From contig NZ_CP073078.1 in the NCBI RefSeq assembly GCF_018135625.1, positions 1,364,001 through 1,428,000 on the forward strand: DNA of 64,000 bases, read 5' to 3'. A program made the position numbers and the translations under genes. Below the pieces are notes generated by a model. That model searched no databases. It worked only from the letters and a program-made list of their open reading frames with translations, and was not told the origin of the DNA. Source of the DNA: Phenylobacterium montanum (GTDB lineage Bacteria; Pseudomonadota; Alphaproteobacteria; Caulobacterales; Caulobacteraceae). Positions 43,092 to 51,890 of this stretch are shown here, one piece after another; position 1 is the first letter of the stretch; each line of letters starts with the position of its first letter.

Positions 43092-43976
43092 TCACCCGAG
43101 CGCATTGACCATGTCATCCAGAGCCTCTTCCGCCGATCGGCCGCTGGTCGAGACTTCAAGATCCGCGCGGGCATAAAGGGGGCCGCGGGCCTCCAGAATC
43201 CGCTTCAGGTCGGCCATGGACTCGTCGTTGTCGGCCATGGGACGCATGTCGCCCTGGGCGATCACGCGCTGCATATGCTCGGCCGGACTTGCCTTGAGCC
43301 AGACTGTCCGGCAGCGCGCCAGGAGCAGCTCGAAGGTGGCGGGGTCGGAGACCAGGCCGCCACCCACCGCGATCACAGCGGCTGGATGGGCTGCGATCGC
43401 CCGTTCCAGCGCCTGACGTTCCAGGCGGCGAAAGCCGGCCTGGCCGTAGAGGTCGAACAGGGCGGCGAGCGGCATGCCGGCGGCGGCTTCGACCGCTTCG
43501 TCCAGCTCGATGAAGGGAACATTGAGCCGTTGGGCGAGAAGCCGACCAAGCGTCGATTTTCCTGCGCCTTTCAAGCCGATCAGGGCGATGCGGCGGCGGC
43601 GCTCGGCCTCATCGCCGCCATAGGTTCGGGCAAGCCCCCGGCAGGCCTCGGCCAGGGCGTCGGGCGGAAGGCGGCGCAGCAGTTCGATGGCGTGCGCCAA
43701 TTCGGTCGGTGGTTCGGCCTCAACCGCCACCAGGTCCTGCAGCGAGGCGTTGAGGGCCTGGGCGATCTGGCGCAGCAGGAGGATGGAGACGTTCCCTCGA
43801 CCGGCCTCCAACTGAGCCAAGTATCGCTCCGAAACGCCGGACTCGCGAGCGAGGATCTTGCGGGTCACCCCATGGCGGGCGCGCAGGCGCCGGACCTGCT
43901 CGCCCAGCCTGAGCAGGTAGAGCTGATCGGCGTCATCGACGCGCCCGTCCACGGTCGTCGTAAGGGCTTCGCTCAA
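43092..43976 (-). CDS. boxR: BoxR-type regulator: HTH domain fused to shikimate-kinase-like domain
   Basis: A 294-residue benzoyl-CoA-responsive repressor. Residues 23-85 form an XRE-type helix-turn-helix (LGEQVRRLRARHGVTRKIL, SGVSERYLAQLEAGRGNVS), followed by a linker and a shikimate-kinase-like domain with P-loop GLKGAGKST at 134-142 and IAVGGGLVSDP. This fusion is characteristic of BoxR/BzdR, in which the kinase-like domain binds benzoyl-CoA as inducer. TTG at 43976 is preceded by GGAGG at a seven-base distance; no ATG fits. It ends next to the boxC promoter and is divergent from the ligase gene. Confidence 0.92.
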   Translation of the reverse strand: MSEALTTTVDGRVDDADQLYLLRLGEQVRRLRARHGVTRKILARESGVSERYLAQLEAGRGNVSILLLRQIAQALNASLQDLVAVEAEPPTELAHAIELLRRLPPDALAEACRGLARTYGGDEAERRRRIALIGLKGAGKSTLGRLLAQRLNVPFIELDEAVEAAAGMPLAALFDLYGQAGFRRLERQALERAIAAHPAAVIAVGGGLVSDPATFELLLARCRTVWLKASPAEHMQRVIAQGDMRPMADNDESMADLKRILEARGPLYARADLEVSTSGRSAEEALDDMVNALG

Positions 43977-43995
43977 GCCATGCCTCCGCGCCTGA

Positions 43996-44010
43996 CATGC
44001 ATTATCATGC
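43996..44010. promoter_or_regulatory. Candidate BoxR operator between boxR and the CoA ligase
   Basis: CATGCATTATCATGC contains ATGCATTAT, the inverse of the TAATGCAT in the boxC promoter. It sits 20 bases upstream of the boxR start and about 115 upstream of the CoA ligase start, where it could control both divergent transcripts. Confidence 0.5.
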
Positions 44011-44125
44011 TTGTTGCTTCGCTGGAATGCGCTAAAGTTCCGATCAGGATCGATCCCACCTGCCGTCCGCCGCGGCAAGAGCGCATGAAGGCGCCCGGAC
44101 GGTCCATCGAACCGTAGGGGTGATC

Positions 44126-45673
44126 GTGAACGACGGGTTGCAGGTATCGAAGGGCGACTTCAACGCGGCCCAGGCCCTGATCGAAGCCAACCTGCCAAGG
44201 CGGGCCAACAAGATCGCCATCATCGACGGCGCCGGCGCCCACACCTATGGAGAGCTGGCCGCTCGCATCGACGCCTGCGGCGCGGCGCTCCTGGCGGAAG
44301 GGGCGCGCCCAGGCGACCGCGTAGCCCTCTGCATGCTCGACAGCTTGGATATGGTTGCGTGCTTTCTGGGCTCCATCAAGGCCGGCCTGATCCCGGCCCC
44401 GCTGAACACGCTGCTGCAGGCCGGCGACTACGCCCACATCCTCGCCGACAGCGGCGCCCGCCTCGCTGTGGTTTCGTCACATATCCTCGATCGGGTCGGC
44501 GCGGGCGCGGCCAGTGCGGGCTGGGCCGGCCGCATCATCGCCTCCGACCCGAGCGACCCGGCCCATTGCCAGCTGAGCGATCTCGCCCGCTCCACCGGGC
44601 CGCTAGCAGCCGCGCCGGCGGATTCTGCCGCGCCCGCCTTCTGGCTCTATTCCTCAGGCTCGACCGGCCGCCCCAAGGGCGTGATCCATCGCCACGCCAG
44701 TCTTGGCCACACCGCCGACCTGTTCGCGCGCCAAGTCCTCGGCCTGCGCGAGGACGATGTGATCTATTCCGCCGCCAAGCTGTTTTTCGCCTATGGCCTT
44801 GGCAACGCCCTGACCTTCCCCTTGAGCGTGGGAGCGACCGTGGTGCTGCTGCCGGATCGGCCGACGCCAGAGGTAGTCTGGCCGTTGCTTCGCAGCCATG
44901 ACGTCACGATGTTCTTCGGCGTTCCGACCCTATACGCCTCCATGCTGGCCCATCCCGAGGCCGCGTCCGGGGCCCCGGCGCTTCGGCTGTGTGTTTCGGC
45001 GGGTGAGCCGTTGCCGGCGGAGATCGGGCGACGCTGGCGAGAGCATTACGCGACCGAAATCATCGACGGGGTCGGCTCCACCGAAATGCTGCACATCTTC
45101 GTCAGCAACCGGCCCGGCGCCGTGCGCCATGGCGCTTCCGGAATCGCCACGCCGGGCTACGAATTGCGCCTCGTCACCGAGGATGACAGAGAGGCCGCCG
45201 AGGGCGAACTTGGCGAACTTCACGTGCGGGGCCCTTCGGCCGCGGCCGGTTACTGGAATCAGCCGGAGAAGAGCGCGGCCACATTTCAGGACGGCTGGGT
45301 CAGGACGGGCGACCGGTTCCGCCGCGACGAGGCCGGCCATTTCGTCTACTGCGGCCGCGCCGACGATATGCTGAAGGTCAGCGGCATCTGGGTCTCGCCG
45401 ACAGAGGTCGAGGCGGCGCTGGTCGAGCATGAGGCCGTGCTGGAGGCCGCCGTGGTGGGGGTGACCGACCAGAACAATCTTACGCGCGTCAAAGCCTATG
45501 TCGTGCCGAGGGCCGGCGTCGAGGGCGACGTGCTCCTGGCCGAAAAGCTGAAGGCCTTCGCCAAGGCGCGACTGGCGCCCTACAAGTACCCCCGCCAGAT
45601 CGAATTCGTGCCGGAACTGCCCAAGACTGCGACGGGGAAGGTCCGCCGTCACGTGTTGCGCGAGCAGGGCTGA
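44126..45673 (+). CDS. Benzoate-CoA ligase family protein
   Basis: A 515-residue adenylate-forming enzyme that activates benzoate (or a hydroxy- or amino-benzoate) to its CoA thioester. The AMP motif is YSSGSTGRPKGVIH, with the GVGSTEML and YWNQPEKSAATFQDGWVRTGD motifs, DDMLKVSGIWVSPTEVE and the C-terminal Lys in KTATGKVRR. KLFFAYGLGNALTFPL is a hallmark of benzoate-CoA ligases. GTG at 44126 has AGGGG six bases ahead. It starts the plus-strand half of the box cluster, so its product should feed BoxBC. Confidence 0.93.
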   Translation: MNDGLQVSKGDFNAAQALIEANLPRRANKIAIIDGAGAHTYGELAARIDACGAALLAEGARPGDRVALCMLDSLDMVACFLGSIKAGLIPAPLNTLLQAGDYAHILADSGARLAVVSSHILDRVGAGAASAGWAGRIIASDPSDPAHCQLSDLARSTGPLAAAPADSAAPAFWLYSSGSTGRPKGVIHRHASLGHTADLFARQVLGLREDDVIYSAAKLFFAYGLGNALTFPLSVGATVVLLPDRPTPEVVWPLLRSHDVTMFFGVPTLYASMLAHPEAASGAPALRLCVSAGEPLPAEIGRRWREHYATEIIDGVGSTEMLHIFVSNRPGAVRHGASGIATPGYELRLVTEDDREAAEGELGELHVRGPSAAAGYWNQPEKSAATFQDGWVRTGDRFRRDEAGHFVYCGRADDMLKVSGIWVSPTEVEAALVEHEAVLEAAVVGVTDQNNLTRVKAYVVPRAGVEGDVLLAEKLKAFAKARLAPYKYPRQIEFVPELPKTATGKVRRHVLREQG

Positions 45674-45781
45674 TCAGGCCAGGGGCTCGCCCTGTAACGC
45701 AAGCTGGGCCTCATCCGCGAGCTCGAGATTCTCGGAGCCGGCTGCTTTGTGGAGCCTGCGAAGACCCTGTAGAACCCACCC

Positions 45782-46261
45782 ATGGCGATGATCGAATTCA
45801 CGCTCAACGGCGAGCCGGCCCGCATCGACGCGGACGAGTCCGAGGTCCTGCTGGACGTGCTGCGTGGGCGGCTTGGCCTCTTTGGCGCGCGGTTCGGTTG
45901 CGGCGCGGGCCAGTGCGGCGCCTGCGCTGTTCTGGTCGACGGGCGATCGGTGGCCGCCTGCCAGATCGAGATGGCAACGCTGGCCGGCAAGTCGGTCACG
46001 ACGCTCGAAGGCCTGGGCGGCCCCGAGCGGCCACACCCGCTGCAGGCGGCGTTCCTGGAACTGCAGGCCGGCCAATGCGGCTACTGCCTTTCGGGAATAT
46101 TGGTCAGCGCCCAGGCCCTGCTGGACCACAACCCAGATCCAAGTCGCGCCGAGATCGCCGAAGCGCTGGACTGGCACCTTTGCCGCTGCGGCGTGCACAA
46201 CCGGGTGATGGAGGCGGTCGCCCTGGCTGCGCGCCGGATGCGTGAAGGGGACCGCTCATGA
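45782..46261 (+). CDS. 2Fe-2S subunit of a two-component molybdenum hydroxylase (IorA-like)
   Basis: A 159-residue iron-sulfur protein of the xanthine dehydrogenase small-subunit type. The plant-ferredoxin-like cluster is FGCGAGQCGACAVL with a further Cys in VAACQ; the helical second cluster is QCGYCLSG and HLCRCGVH. It passes electrons from the molybdenum subunit. ATGA overlap with the next gene indicates a heterodimer, and the lack of an FAD subunit suggests transfer to a cytochrome or other acceptor as in isoquinoline oxidoreductase. It follows the CoA ligase by 108 bases. Confidence 0.92.
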   Translation: MAMIEFTLNGEPARIDADESEVLLDVLRGRLGLFGARFGCGAGQCGACAVLVDGRSVAACQIEMATLAGKSVTTLEGLGGPERPHPLQAAFLELQAGQCGYCLSGILVSAQALLDHNPDPSRAEIAEALDWHLCRCGVHNRVMEAVALAARRMREGDRS

Positions 46262-48357
46262 TCGCGCCGATGCTGGCCGCCAATCCGCAGCTCAGCCGCT
46301 GGGTGAGCTTCGAGCCGGACGGACTGGCCCGGATCGCGTTCGGGCGCATGGAGTATGGCCAGGGGATCGGCACCTCGCTCGCCCAGATGGCCGCCGAGGA
46401 GTTGGACCTGCCGCTGGGGCGTCTCCGCATCGTCCCGGCCGCAACCGGAGATATCCCCGACGAAGGGCTGACAGTGGGCTCGATGTCCACCGAGATGTCC
46501 GGATGGGCGATCCGCAGCGCCTGCGCGGAGGCGCGCGCTCTATTTCTGGCCGCGGCGGCCGAGCGGCTGGGCTGTGAAGCGTGCGCCCTGTCCGTACGCG
46601 ACGGCGCAATCATTAGGGACGGCGAACCCACCGGCCTCGACTATTGGACGCTCGCGGACAAGGTGGACCTGGATCGCGCCGCAACGGGTGAAGCGTCGCT
46701 GAAGAGGCCGGACCATTTCAACGTCATCGGCGTCAGTCAGCCGCGCCTGGACCTGCCGGCGAAGGTGTTCGGCCAAGCCTTCCTGCACGATCTCGCCCTG
46801 CCTGGCCTTCGCCACGCCCGCGTTCTGCGCCAGCCTTCACCCCAGGCGCGCCTGGGCGGCCTTGACGAGGCGATGGTCCGCAGAGCAGCGCCCGAGGTCG
46901 ACATCCTCATCGATGGGCGTTTCGTCGCCCTGATCTGCGCGACCGAAGCCGAGGCCGCGCGCGCCCATGCCGCGGCCGAGCGGGCCGCCCGCTGGGAGGA
47001 CGTGGGCGAGATCGACCCCGCGCTCGCCGAGGCGCCGTCACTCAAATCCCTACCGAACGACGTATTCACGGCAGGTGATCCGACCGAGGAAGGCTCCAAC
47101 CGCCGCAGGATCTCTGCACGCTACTCAAAGCCCTATATCAGCCATGGCTCGTTGGGCCCCTCGACCGGGATCGCTCGCTTCGACGGTGGAAAGCTCACGA
47201 TCTGGACCCACAACCAAGGCGTCTATCCGATGCGGGCGCTGGCGGCGCGGATCACCGGCCTGCCTGTGGAGGCTATCGAAGTCATCCATGCCCAAGGGCC
47301 CGGCTGCTATGGTCACAACGGCGCCGACGATCCGCCGATCGACGCAGCGCTGATTGCGATCCGCCGGCCCGGCCCGCCGGTGCGCGTGCAGTGGCGGCGC
47401 GAGGACGAATTCGGCGCCGCGCCGGTCGGCACGGCCATGCTGATGGAACTCTCGGCCGAGCTCGATGCCTCCGGGCGACTCGTCGACTACACGGCCGAGA
47501 TCTGGAACACGCCGCACACAGGCGCCAGGGGCACCGCGGTGGCCGAGAGCGCGCTTCCCGGTTACCAGGCGCCGCCCAAATCGCCCGTGCGGCTGATGCC
47601 GGACGGGCGCCGGTTCTCAGGCGGCCTGCTCAACGCAATCCCGTCCTATGACATCCCTGCGACCCGGACGATCGAGCATGTTATCGACCCGCCGCCAATC
47701 CGCACCTCGTCGCTGCGCAGCCTGGGGGGCGCGCCCAACACTTTCGCCGGCGAAAGCTTTATCGACGAACTGGCCGAGGCGGCCGGCCAGGACCCGCTGG
47801 CCTATCGCCTGGCGATGCTCGGCGACGAACGCGGCCGCACCGTCTTGACGCGGCTGGCAGAGCTCTGCGGTTGGGCCAGGCGGTGGGAAGCCGGGAGCGG
47901 TCGGGGCCTCGGCCTGGCTTACGACCGCCATCGCGGCATGGGAGCCTATGTGGCCTGCGCCGCGGAAATCACCGTCGACGTCGAGGTCAGCCTGACCAGG
48001 CTCTGGTGCGTCTGTGACGGCGGGTTGATCATCAATCCGGACGGGGCCCGCAACCAGCTGGAGGGCGGCATGATCATGGCCGCGAGTTGGGCGCTCAAGG
48101 AGCAGGTGAGGCTGTCGGGAGCCGGGATCTCGTCGCTGACCTGGGACGACTATCCGATCCTTCGCTTTTCCGAGGTCCCGCCGGTGGAGATAGAGCTCGT
48201 CAACACCACCGCGCCGCGCCCGTTCGGCATCGGCGAGGTGAGCCAGGGACCGACCATGGCGTCGATCGGCAACGCGGTCGCCCACGCGCTGGGGGCGCGC
48301 CTGCGGGACCTGCCCTTGACCCGCGAGCGCATCGCCGCCGCGCTGCTCAAGGCCTGA
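46258..48357 (+). CDS. Molybdopterin-binding subunit of an IorB-like molybdenum hydroxylase
   Basis: A 699-residue xanthine-oxidase-family large subunit that hydroxylates an aldehyde or N-heterocycle using water. The family core is visible as RWVSFEPDGLARIAFGRMEYGQGIGTS near the N-terminus, SKPYISHGSLGPSTGIA, and the C-terminal GIGEVSQGPTMASIGNAVAHA, where the Glu of GIGE is the catalytic base. No twin-arginine signal is present, so it may be cytoplasmic, unusual for IorB relatives. Being inside the benzoate cluster, an aromatic aldehyde is a natural guess, but substrate assignment is inference. It lacks a C-terminal cytochrome domain. Confidence 0.9.
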   Translation: MIAPMLAANPQLSRWVSFEPDGLARIAFGRMEYGQGIGTSLAQMAAEELDLPLGRLRIVPAATGDIPDEGLTVGSMSTEMSGWAIRSACAEARALFLAAAAERLGCEACALSVRDGAIIRDGEPTGLDYWTLADKVDLDRAATGEASLKRPDHFNVIGVSQPRLDLPAKVFGQAFLHDLALPGLRHARVLRQPSPQARLGGLDEAMVRRAAPEVDILIDGRFVALICATEAEAARAHAAAERAARWEDVGEIDPALAEAPSLKSLPNDVFTAGDPTEEGSNRRRISARYSKPYISHGSLGPSTGIARFDGGKLTIWTHNQGVYPMRALAARITGLPVEAIEVIHAQGPGCYGHNGADDPPIDAALIAIRRPGPPVRVQWRREDEFGAAPVGTAMLMELSAELDASGRLVDYTAEIWNTPHTGARGTAVAESALPGYQAPPKSPVRLMPDGRRFSGGLLNAIPSYDIPATRTIEHVIDPPPIRTSSLRSLGGAPNTFAGESFIDELAEAAGQDPLAYRLAMLGDERGRTVLTRLAELCGWARRWEAGSGRGLGLAYDRHRGMGAYVACAAEITVDVEVSLTRLWCVCDGGLIINPDGARNQLEGGMIMAASWALKEQVRLSGAGISSLTWDDYPILRFSEVPPVEIELVNTTAPRPFGIGEVSQGPTMASIGNAVAHALGARLRDLPLTRERIAAALLKA

Positions 48358-48525
48358 AGCCAACCTGGAAATTCCACATAGGCGGAGCATCCTCTGCCAG
48401 CCGGGAATATGAGGCTTTGGCAGAAATCGTAAGTCAGCCGCCTTCAAGATGCTCGCCGCCCCGACTGACGACCTTCCGGTTTCCACGTATGGTTCCGGCA
48501 AAGGCGTTAGGAAGGGCTGAGCGGC

Positions 48526-50142
48526 GTGTTCAGACAGCTGTTGACTCCGGTGGCCGGAAACCTGGCGTTGTCCTTCCTGGCCGCCGCCGCGCCGATCCTG
48601 GCGGTGCTGCTGTTGCTGGGCGCGCTACGGCGACCGGCTTGGCAGGCGGCGCTGGCCGGGCTCGTGGCGGCGCTCGCCCTCGCCGTCGGCGTCTGGCGAA
48701 TGCCAGTCGGCCTGGCGGCGGCGTCGGTGGCCGACGGGGCGATGTTCGCCCTGTGGCCGGTGATGTGGATCGTGGTCAACGCCCTCCTACTTTACAATAT
48801 CGCCGTCAGATCGGGGCGGTTCGACGCCTTCCGCGACTGGATCATCGCCCACCTGCCCAATGACCGGCGGGTGGTCCTGGTGGTGGTCGGCTTTTGCTTC
48901 GGCGCCCTGCTCGAAGGGGTGGCAGGCTTTGGCGCGCCGGTCGCCATCACCAGCTCACTGCTGATTCTAGTCGGGTTCCCGGCGCTGGAGGCGCTGGTCT
49001 TCGTGCTGATCTTCAACACCGCGCCGGTCGCGTTCGGCGCGCTCGGCGTGCCGGTGACGGTGCTGGGGGCGGTGACGGGCCTGCCTGCAGCGAGCCTAGC
49101 CGCCATGATCGGCCGCCAGCTGCCGGTGATGGCGCTCATCCTGCCGTTCTATGTCGTAGGCCTCTATGGGGGCTGGCGCTCGATCCGGGCGCTGTGGCCC
49201 GTGCTGATCGTCGCCGGCGGCGCCTTTGCGACCGGCCAGTTCCTGACATCGAACCGCCTCGACTACACGCTGACAGACGTCATCGCCTCGCTGCTGTCCC
49301 TGGCCGCCACGCTTGCCTTCCTCAGAATCTGGCGCCCTGCCCGCGACGAAGCCTACGCCCTGGCCGGGGCGCCGCGCGAGGCCGAGACCAAGGTTCCAGC
49401 TTGGCAGGGCTGGCTCCCCTGGGTGATCGTCTCGGCGACCGTGATCGTCTGGACGACCTTCAAGGTCGCCAGGATCGGCGAGCAGAGCATCCATTGGCCA
49501 AGCCTGGACAACGCGATCTCCATCACCCTCTACAACGACAAGCCCTACGCCGCGGTCTGGGCCTTCCAGCCCCTGGCTACGGGCACCGCGATCCTGCTGG
49601 CCGCCCTGATCACCGGCGCGGTGGTCGGCCTGTCGCCCCGCGAGCTGATGGCGTGCGTCGGCCGGACCTTAGGACAGGTCTGGCAGGCCATCGTCACGGT
49701 GATGCTGATCATCGGGCTGGCCTATCTGATGAATTATTCGGGCATGGCCTACACCCTGGGCAAGGGCGTGGCCTCCACCGGCGCGCTGTTCGTGCTGCTG
49801 TCGCCGTTCCTTGGGTGGTTCGCCGTCATGCTCTCCGGCAGCGACACTTCGGGCAATGCCCTGTTCGGCAACCTTCAAGTGGTGGCGGCGCGCCAGCTGC
49901 ACCTGAATCCGCTGCTGTTCGCGGCCGCCAATTCGTCGGGCGGAGTCATGGGCAAGATGATCTCGCCGCAGAACATCGCCACCGGCGTCGCCGTCACCGA
50001 ACTGGCCGGACAGGAGGGCCAGGTCTTCGCCCGCACCTTCGTTCACAGCATCATCCTGACCTTGATCCTTGGCCTTCTGATCGCCGCCCAACAGTACCTC
50101 GCGCCCTGGATCATTCCGCTGGCGACAGGATCGGCGCATTGA
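48526..50142 (+). CDS. lctP: LctP-type permease (L-lactate permease family)
   Basis: A 538-residue membrane transporter with about 13-14 hydrophobic segments. Diagnostic motifs are GALLEGVAGFGAPVAITSSLL, the GMAYTLGKG and SGSDTSGNALFGNLQ segments and SGGVMGKMISPQNIATG. LctP family members import 2-hydroxy acids such as lactate and glycolate with protons. In this cluster it could import an aromatic 2-hydroxy acid such as mandelate, or simply lactate. GTG at 48526 starts the reading frame with a loose GGAAGGG upstream. Stop overlaps the next gene start region. Confidence 0.92.
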   Translation: MFRQLLTPVAGNLALSFLAAAAPILAVLLLLGALRRPAWQAALAGLVAALALAVGVWRMPVGLAAASVADGAMFALWPVMWIVVNALLLYNIAVRSGRFDAFRDWIIAHLPNDRRVVLVVVGFCFGALLEGVAGFGAPVAITSSLLILVGFPALEALVFVLIFNTAPVAFGALGVPVTVLGAVTGLPAASLAAMIGRQLPVMALILPFYVVGLYGGWRSIRALWPVLIVAGGAFATGQFLTSNRLDYTLTDVIASLLSLAATLAFLRIWRPARDEAYALAGAPREAETKVPAWQGWLPWVIVSATVIVWTTFKVARIGEQSIHWPSLDNAISITLYNDKPYAAVWAFQPLATGTAILLAALITGAVVGLSPRELMACVGRTLGQVWQAIVTVMLIIGLAYLMNYSGMAYTLGKGVASTGALFVLLSPFLGWFAVMLSGSDTSGNALFGNLQVVAARQLHLNPLLFAAANSSGGVMGKMISPQNIATGVAVTELAGQEGQVFARTFVHSIILTLILGLLIAAQQYLAPWIIPLATGSAH

Positions 50143-50156
50143 CGGGAAACGAGCAC

Positions 50157-50561
50157 ATGATGCTGACGGGTGGCTGCGCGTGCGGCCGGGTCTCCTATGA
50201 GGTCGACGCCGCGATCCCAGGCATTGCGCACTGCCATTGCCGGACCTGCCGCAAGACGCACGCCGCGGCCTTCGCCAGCCTCGCCTCCGTGCCGCGGGAT
50301 CGGTTCCGCTGGACCCAGGGCGAGGAGCTACTGAACACCTACGAGTCCTCGCCAGGAAAGCTCAGGCGCTTCTGCCCGGTCTGCGGCTCCCACCTTGTCG
50401 CCGAACGGGTCGGCCAGCCCAATGTCATGCTTCGGCTCGGATGCCTCGACACGCCAGTTACGGTCGATCGGCAGTGGCACATTTGGCGGTCCGACGGGGC
50501 CAGCTGGTACGATCCCGGCGAGGCGTATCCGGAACTGCCCGAGGGCTTTCCGAAGCGGTGA
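50157..50561 (+). CDS. GFA family zinc protein (glutathione-dependent formaldehyde-activating-like)
   Basis: A 134-residue CENP-V/GFA-fold protein. Zinc-binding Cys occur in TGGCACGRVSYEV, AHCHCRTCRKTHAAAFAS and RRFCPVCGSHL, the standard GFA pattern. The GFA name reflects one member that binds S-hydroxymethylglutathione; most have unknown function. The frame begins 14 bases after the permease stop; ATG 50157 and 50160 are adjacent, and a TTG overlapping the permease stop is possible. The formate released by BoxC is a C1 product, but no direct link is shown. Confidence 0.85.
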   Translation: MMLTGGCACGRVSYEVDAAIPGIAHCHCRTCRKTHAAAFASLASVPRDRFRWTQGEELLNTYESSPGKLRRFCPVCGSHLVAERVGQPNVMLRLGCLDTPVTVDRQWHIWRSDGASWYDPGEAYPELPEGFPKR

Positions 50562-50778
50562 TGTCCTGGTCCTGGCGGTCGACTGGTGCGTCCAGCCGAG
50601 CGGCGGGAGCTTGGTTCAGTCGGCGCGACCGCGGTCGCCGGACTGGCGCCCCCCAGCAGCGCGCGGTGGAGCTGCGCACGGGCGAGGCTCAGCCATGCCA
50701 TCCCCGAACCCCGTGCTGGCGGATTGGCAAGACAGCTTTGTCGTGGAACACTCCCATCGCCCGCTGAGGCTCGCCGCC

Positions 50779-51411
50779 ATGCCTACACCCGCGTTCCTGT
50801 TTTTCATCGGCCTAGCGGTTCTGTGCGCGACGCCCGCGGCCGTGTTCGCGAAGACGCAACCCCTGGACGTTCAAACGATCGCCGGCAGTTACCTGGACGG
50901 GGCCAACGGCAGGCAAGCAAAGCCGCAGAATACCCTCGATATCGTTCCGACCTCGCCAAGCGCCGCCTATTTTCGAACCCATCTGGAATTTCGCAATGAC
51001 CACGAGTGCAACCTGTGGGGCATCGCGCACGTGGACGGCGGGAAACTGATCTACCGTAAACCGCTAGGCGGCACGCCGAGGCGACCACGAACGTGCGTCC
51101 TGCAAATCTCGCGGCGTGGTCAACTGATCGCTCTGAACGACGGCGAAAATACATGCAGTGACTTTTGCGGTGAGTTCGCGTCCTTCAAGGGCGCCGCCTT
51201 TCCTCTCGCGAGCCGCCAGCCGATCCGCGACCTGCACGGTGTAAAGGCTTCGCAAGAATACCGAGACGCCGTGGCGGAGAACGATCAGTCGAAGCCGAGC
51301 AAGAGCGATCAGCCCGCAGCCTCAACCATTGGCGCTCGGTCGCATCACGCTCACGCGCGCAAACAGGGCCAACACCTGCGGGATAAGTGGAGTTGGAGTT
51401 TGACAAAGTAA
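50779..51411 (+). CDS. Secreted hypothetical protein
   Basis: A 210-residue protein with a signal peptide, MPTPAFLFFIGLAVLCATP, cleavage near VFAKTQ. The mature domain contains two cysteine pairs (NDHECNLWGIAH, RTCVLQIS, NTCSDFCGEFASF) and a Lys/Ser/His-rich C-terminal tail. It is not a family I recognise; the disulfide-bonded core suggests a periplasmic or extracellular role. ATG 50697 would add 27 residues without a signal-like character, so I chose 50779. It stands apart from the box cluster. Confidence 0.68.
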   Translation: MPTPAFLFFIGLAVLCATPAAVFAKTQPLDVQTIAGSYLDGANGRQAKPQNTLDIVPTSPSAAYFRTHLEFRNDHECNLWGIAHVDGGKLIYRKPLGGTPRRPRTCVLQISRRGQLIALNDGENTCSDFCGEFASFKGAAFPLASRQPIRDLHGVKASQEYRDAVAENDQSKPSKSDQPAASTIGARSHHAHARKQGQHLRDKWSWSLTK

Positions 51412-51646
51412 GCCGATCGGATCGCGCACCCAGCAAGGGTTCCGGCCCGTCGGCTGCGCTTCGCACAGGTTCGCCAGATTGGTGGTGCGATCTCCTGAAC
51501 GGCGCACTAACCCGTGCGGGCCAAAGCTGGTCGCGGGTCAATCAACGCGTCGCGATTTGTCCCGAGCAACCGGGGCCGAGCCGCGAGAGGTCATTCGCCT
51601 GCAGTGACGGCCAGATAGAATTTCCGGTGGTAGCCAACAAGCAAAA

Positions 51647-51673
51647 AGCCCTTTGGGCGGAGTCCAAAGGGCT
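51647..51673 (-). terminator. Rho-independent terminator-like hairpin, minus strand
   Basis: AGCCCTTTGG (51647-51656) and CCAAAGGGCT (51664-51673) form a perfect 10-base stem with a seven-base loop. Read on the minus strand it is followed by TTTTTGC, a good U-tract. It would end a minus-strand transcript beginning between here and 52195. Confidence 0.7.
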
Positions 51674-51716
51674 GTGTGGCATTGCAAACGGTAGTGGGCG
51701 CGGGGACCCGCACTGG

Positions 51717-51890
51717 TCACGGCTTGCGACCGGCTCTCCAAGCCCAGCCGCACCCTATCACGAGGATCGCCGGTAGCTCGCCATTTGCTGCACGGGCCCA
51801 AATGGGCTCAGCGCCCGCTTCCCGTAACGCAGGGAATGCGCCACAAACTACCGAATGGCGCGAGGATAGCAGAGTTTCGAGGTTCGCCAC
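51717..51890 (-). CDS. Possible 57-residue membrane microprotein
   Basis: A minus-strand frame from GTG 51890 reads MANLETLLSSRHSVVCGAFP, then a C-terminal hydrophobic segment LPAILVIGCGWAW and basic end RAGRKP, like a membrane-anchored microprotein. The terminator-like hairpin lies 43 bases after its stop. Against it, codon choice is not GC3-rich and no ribosome binding site is seen. It could equally be chance; I list it because it is the only frame in the gap with a matching terminator. Confidence 0.25.
   Translation of the reverse strand: MANLETLLSSRHSVVCGAFPALREAGAEPIWARAANGELPAILVIGCGWAWRAGRKP

Noticed and set aside
45674-45781. A remnant of a coding region between the CoA ligase and the Mo hydroxylase
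   Set aside because: A minus-strand frame ends in protein-like residues here, but it is the tail of a long antisense frame and has no recognisable homology; the evidence is too thin.
48894-50561. A long plus-strand frame running through the permease into the GFA gene
   Set aside because: Only the last 134 codons look like protein (GFA motifs). The earlier part is out of frame with the permease and has antisense-like composition.
51601-51780. A tRNA or structural RNA in the gene-free stretch
   Set aside because: The hairpin is a simple stem with a U-tract on the minus strand; no cloverleaf or CCA end could be formed.
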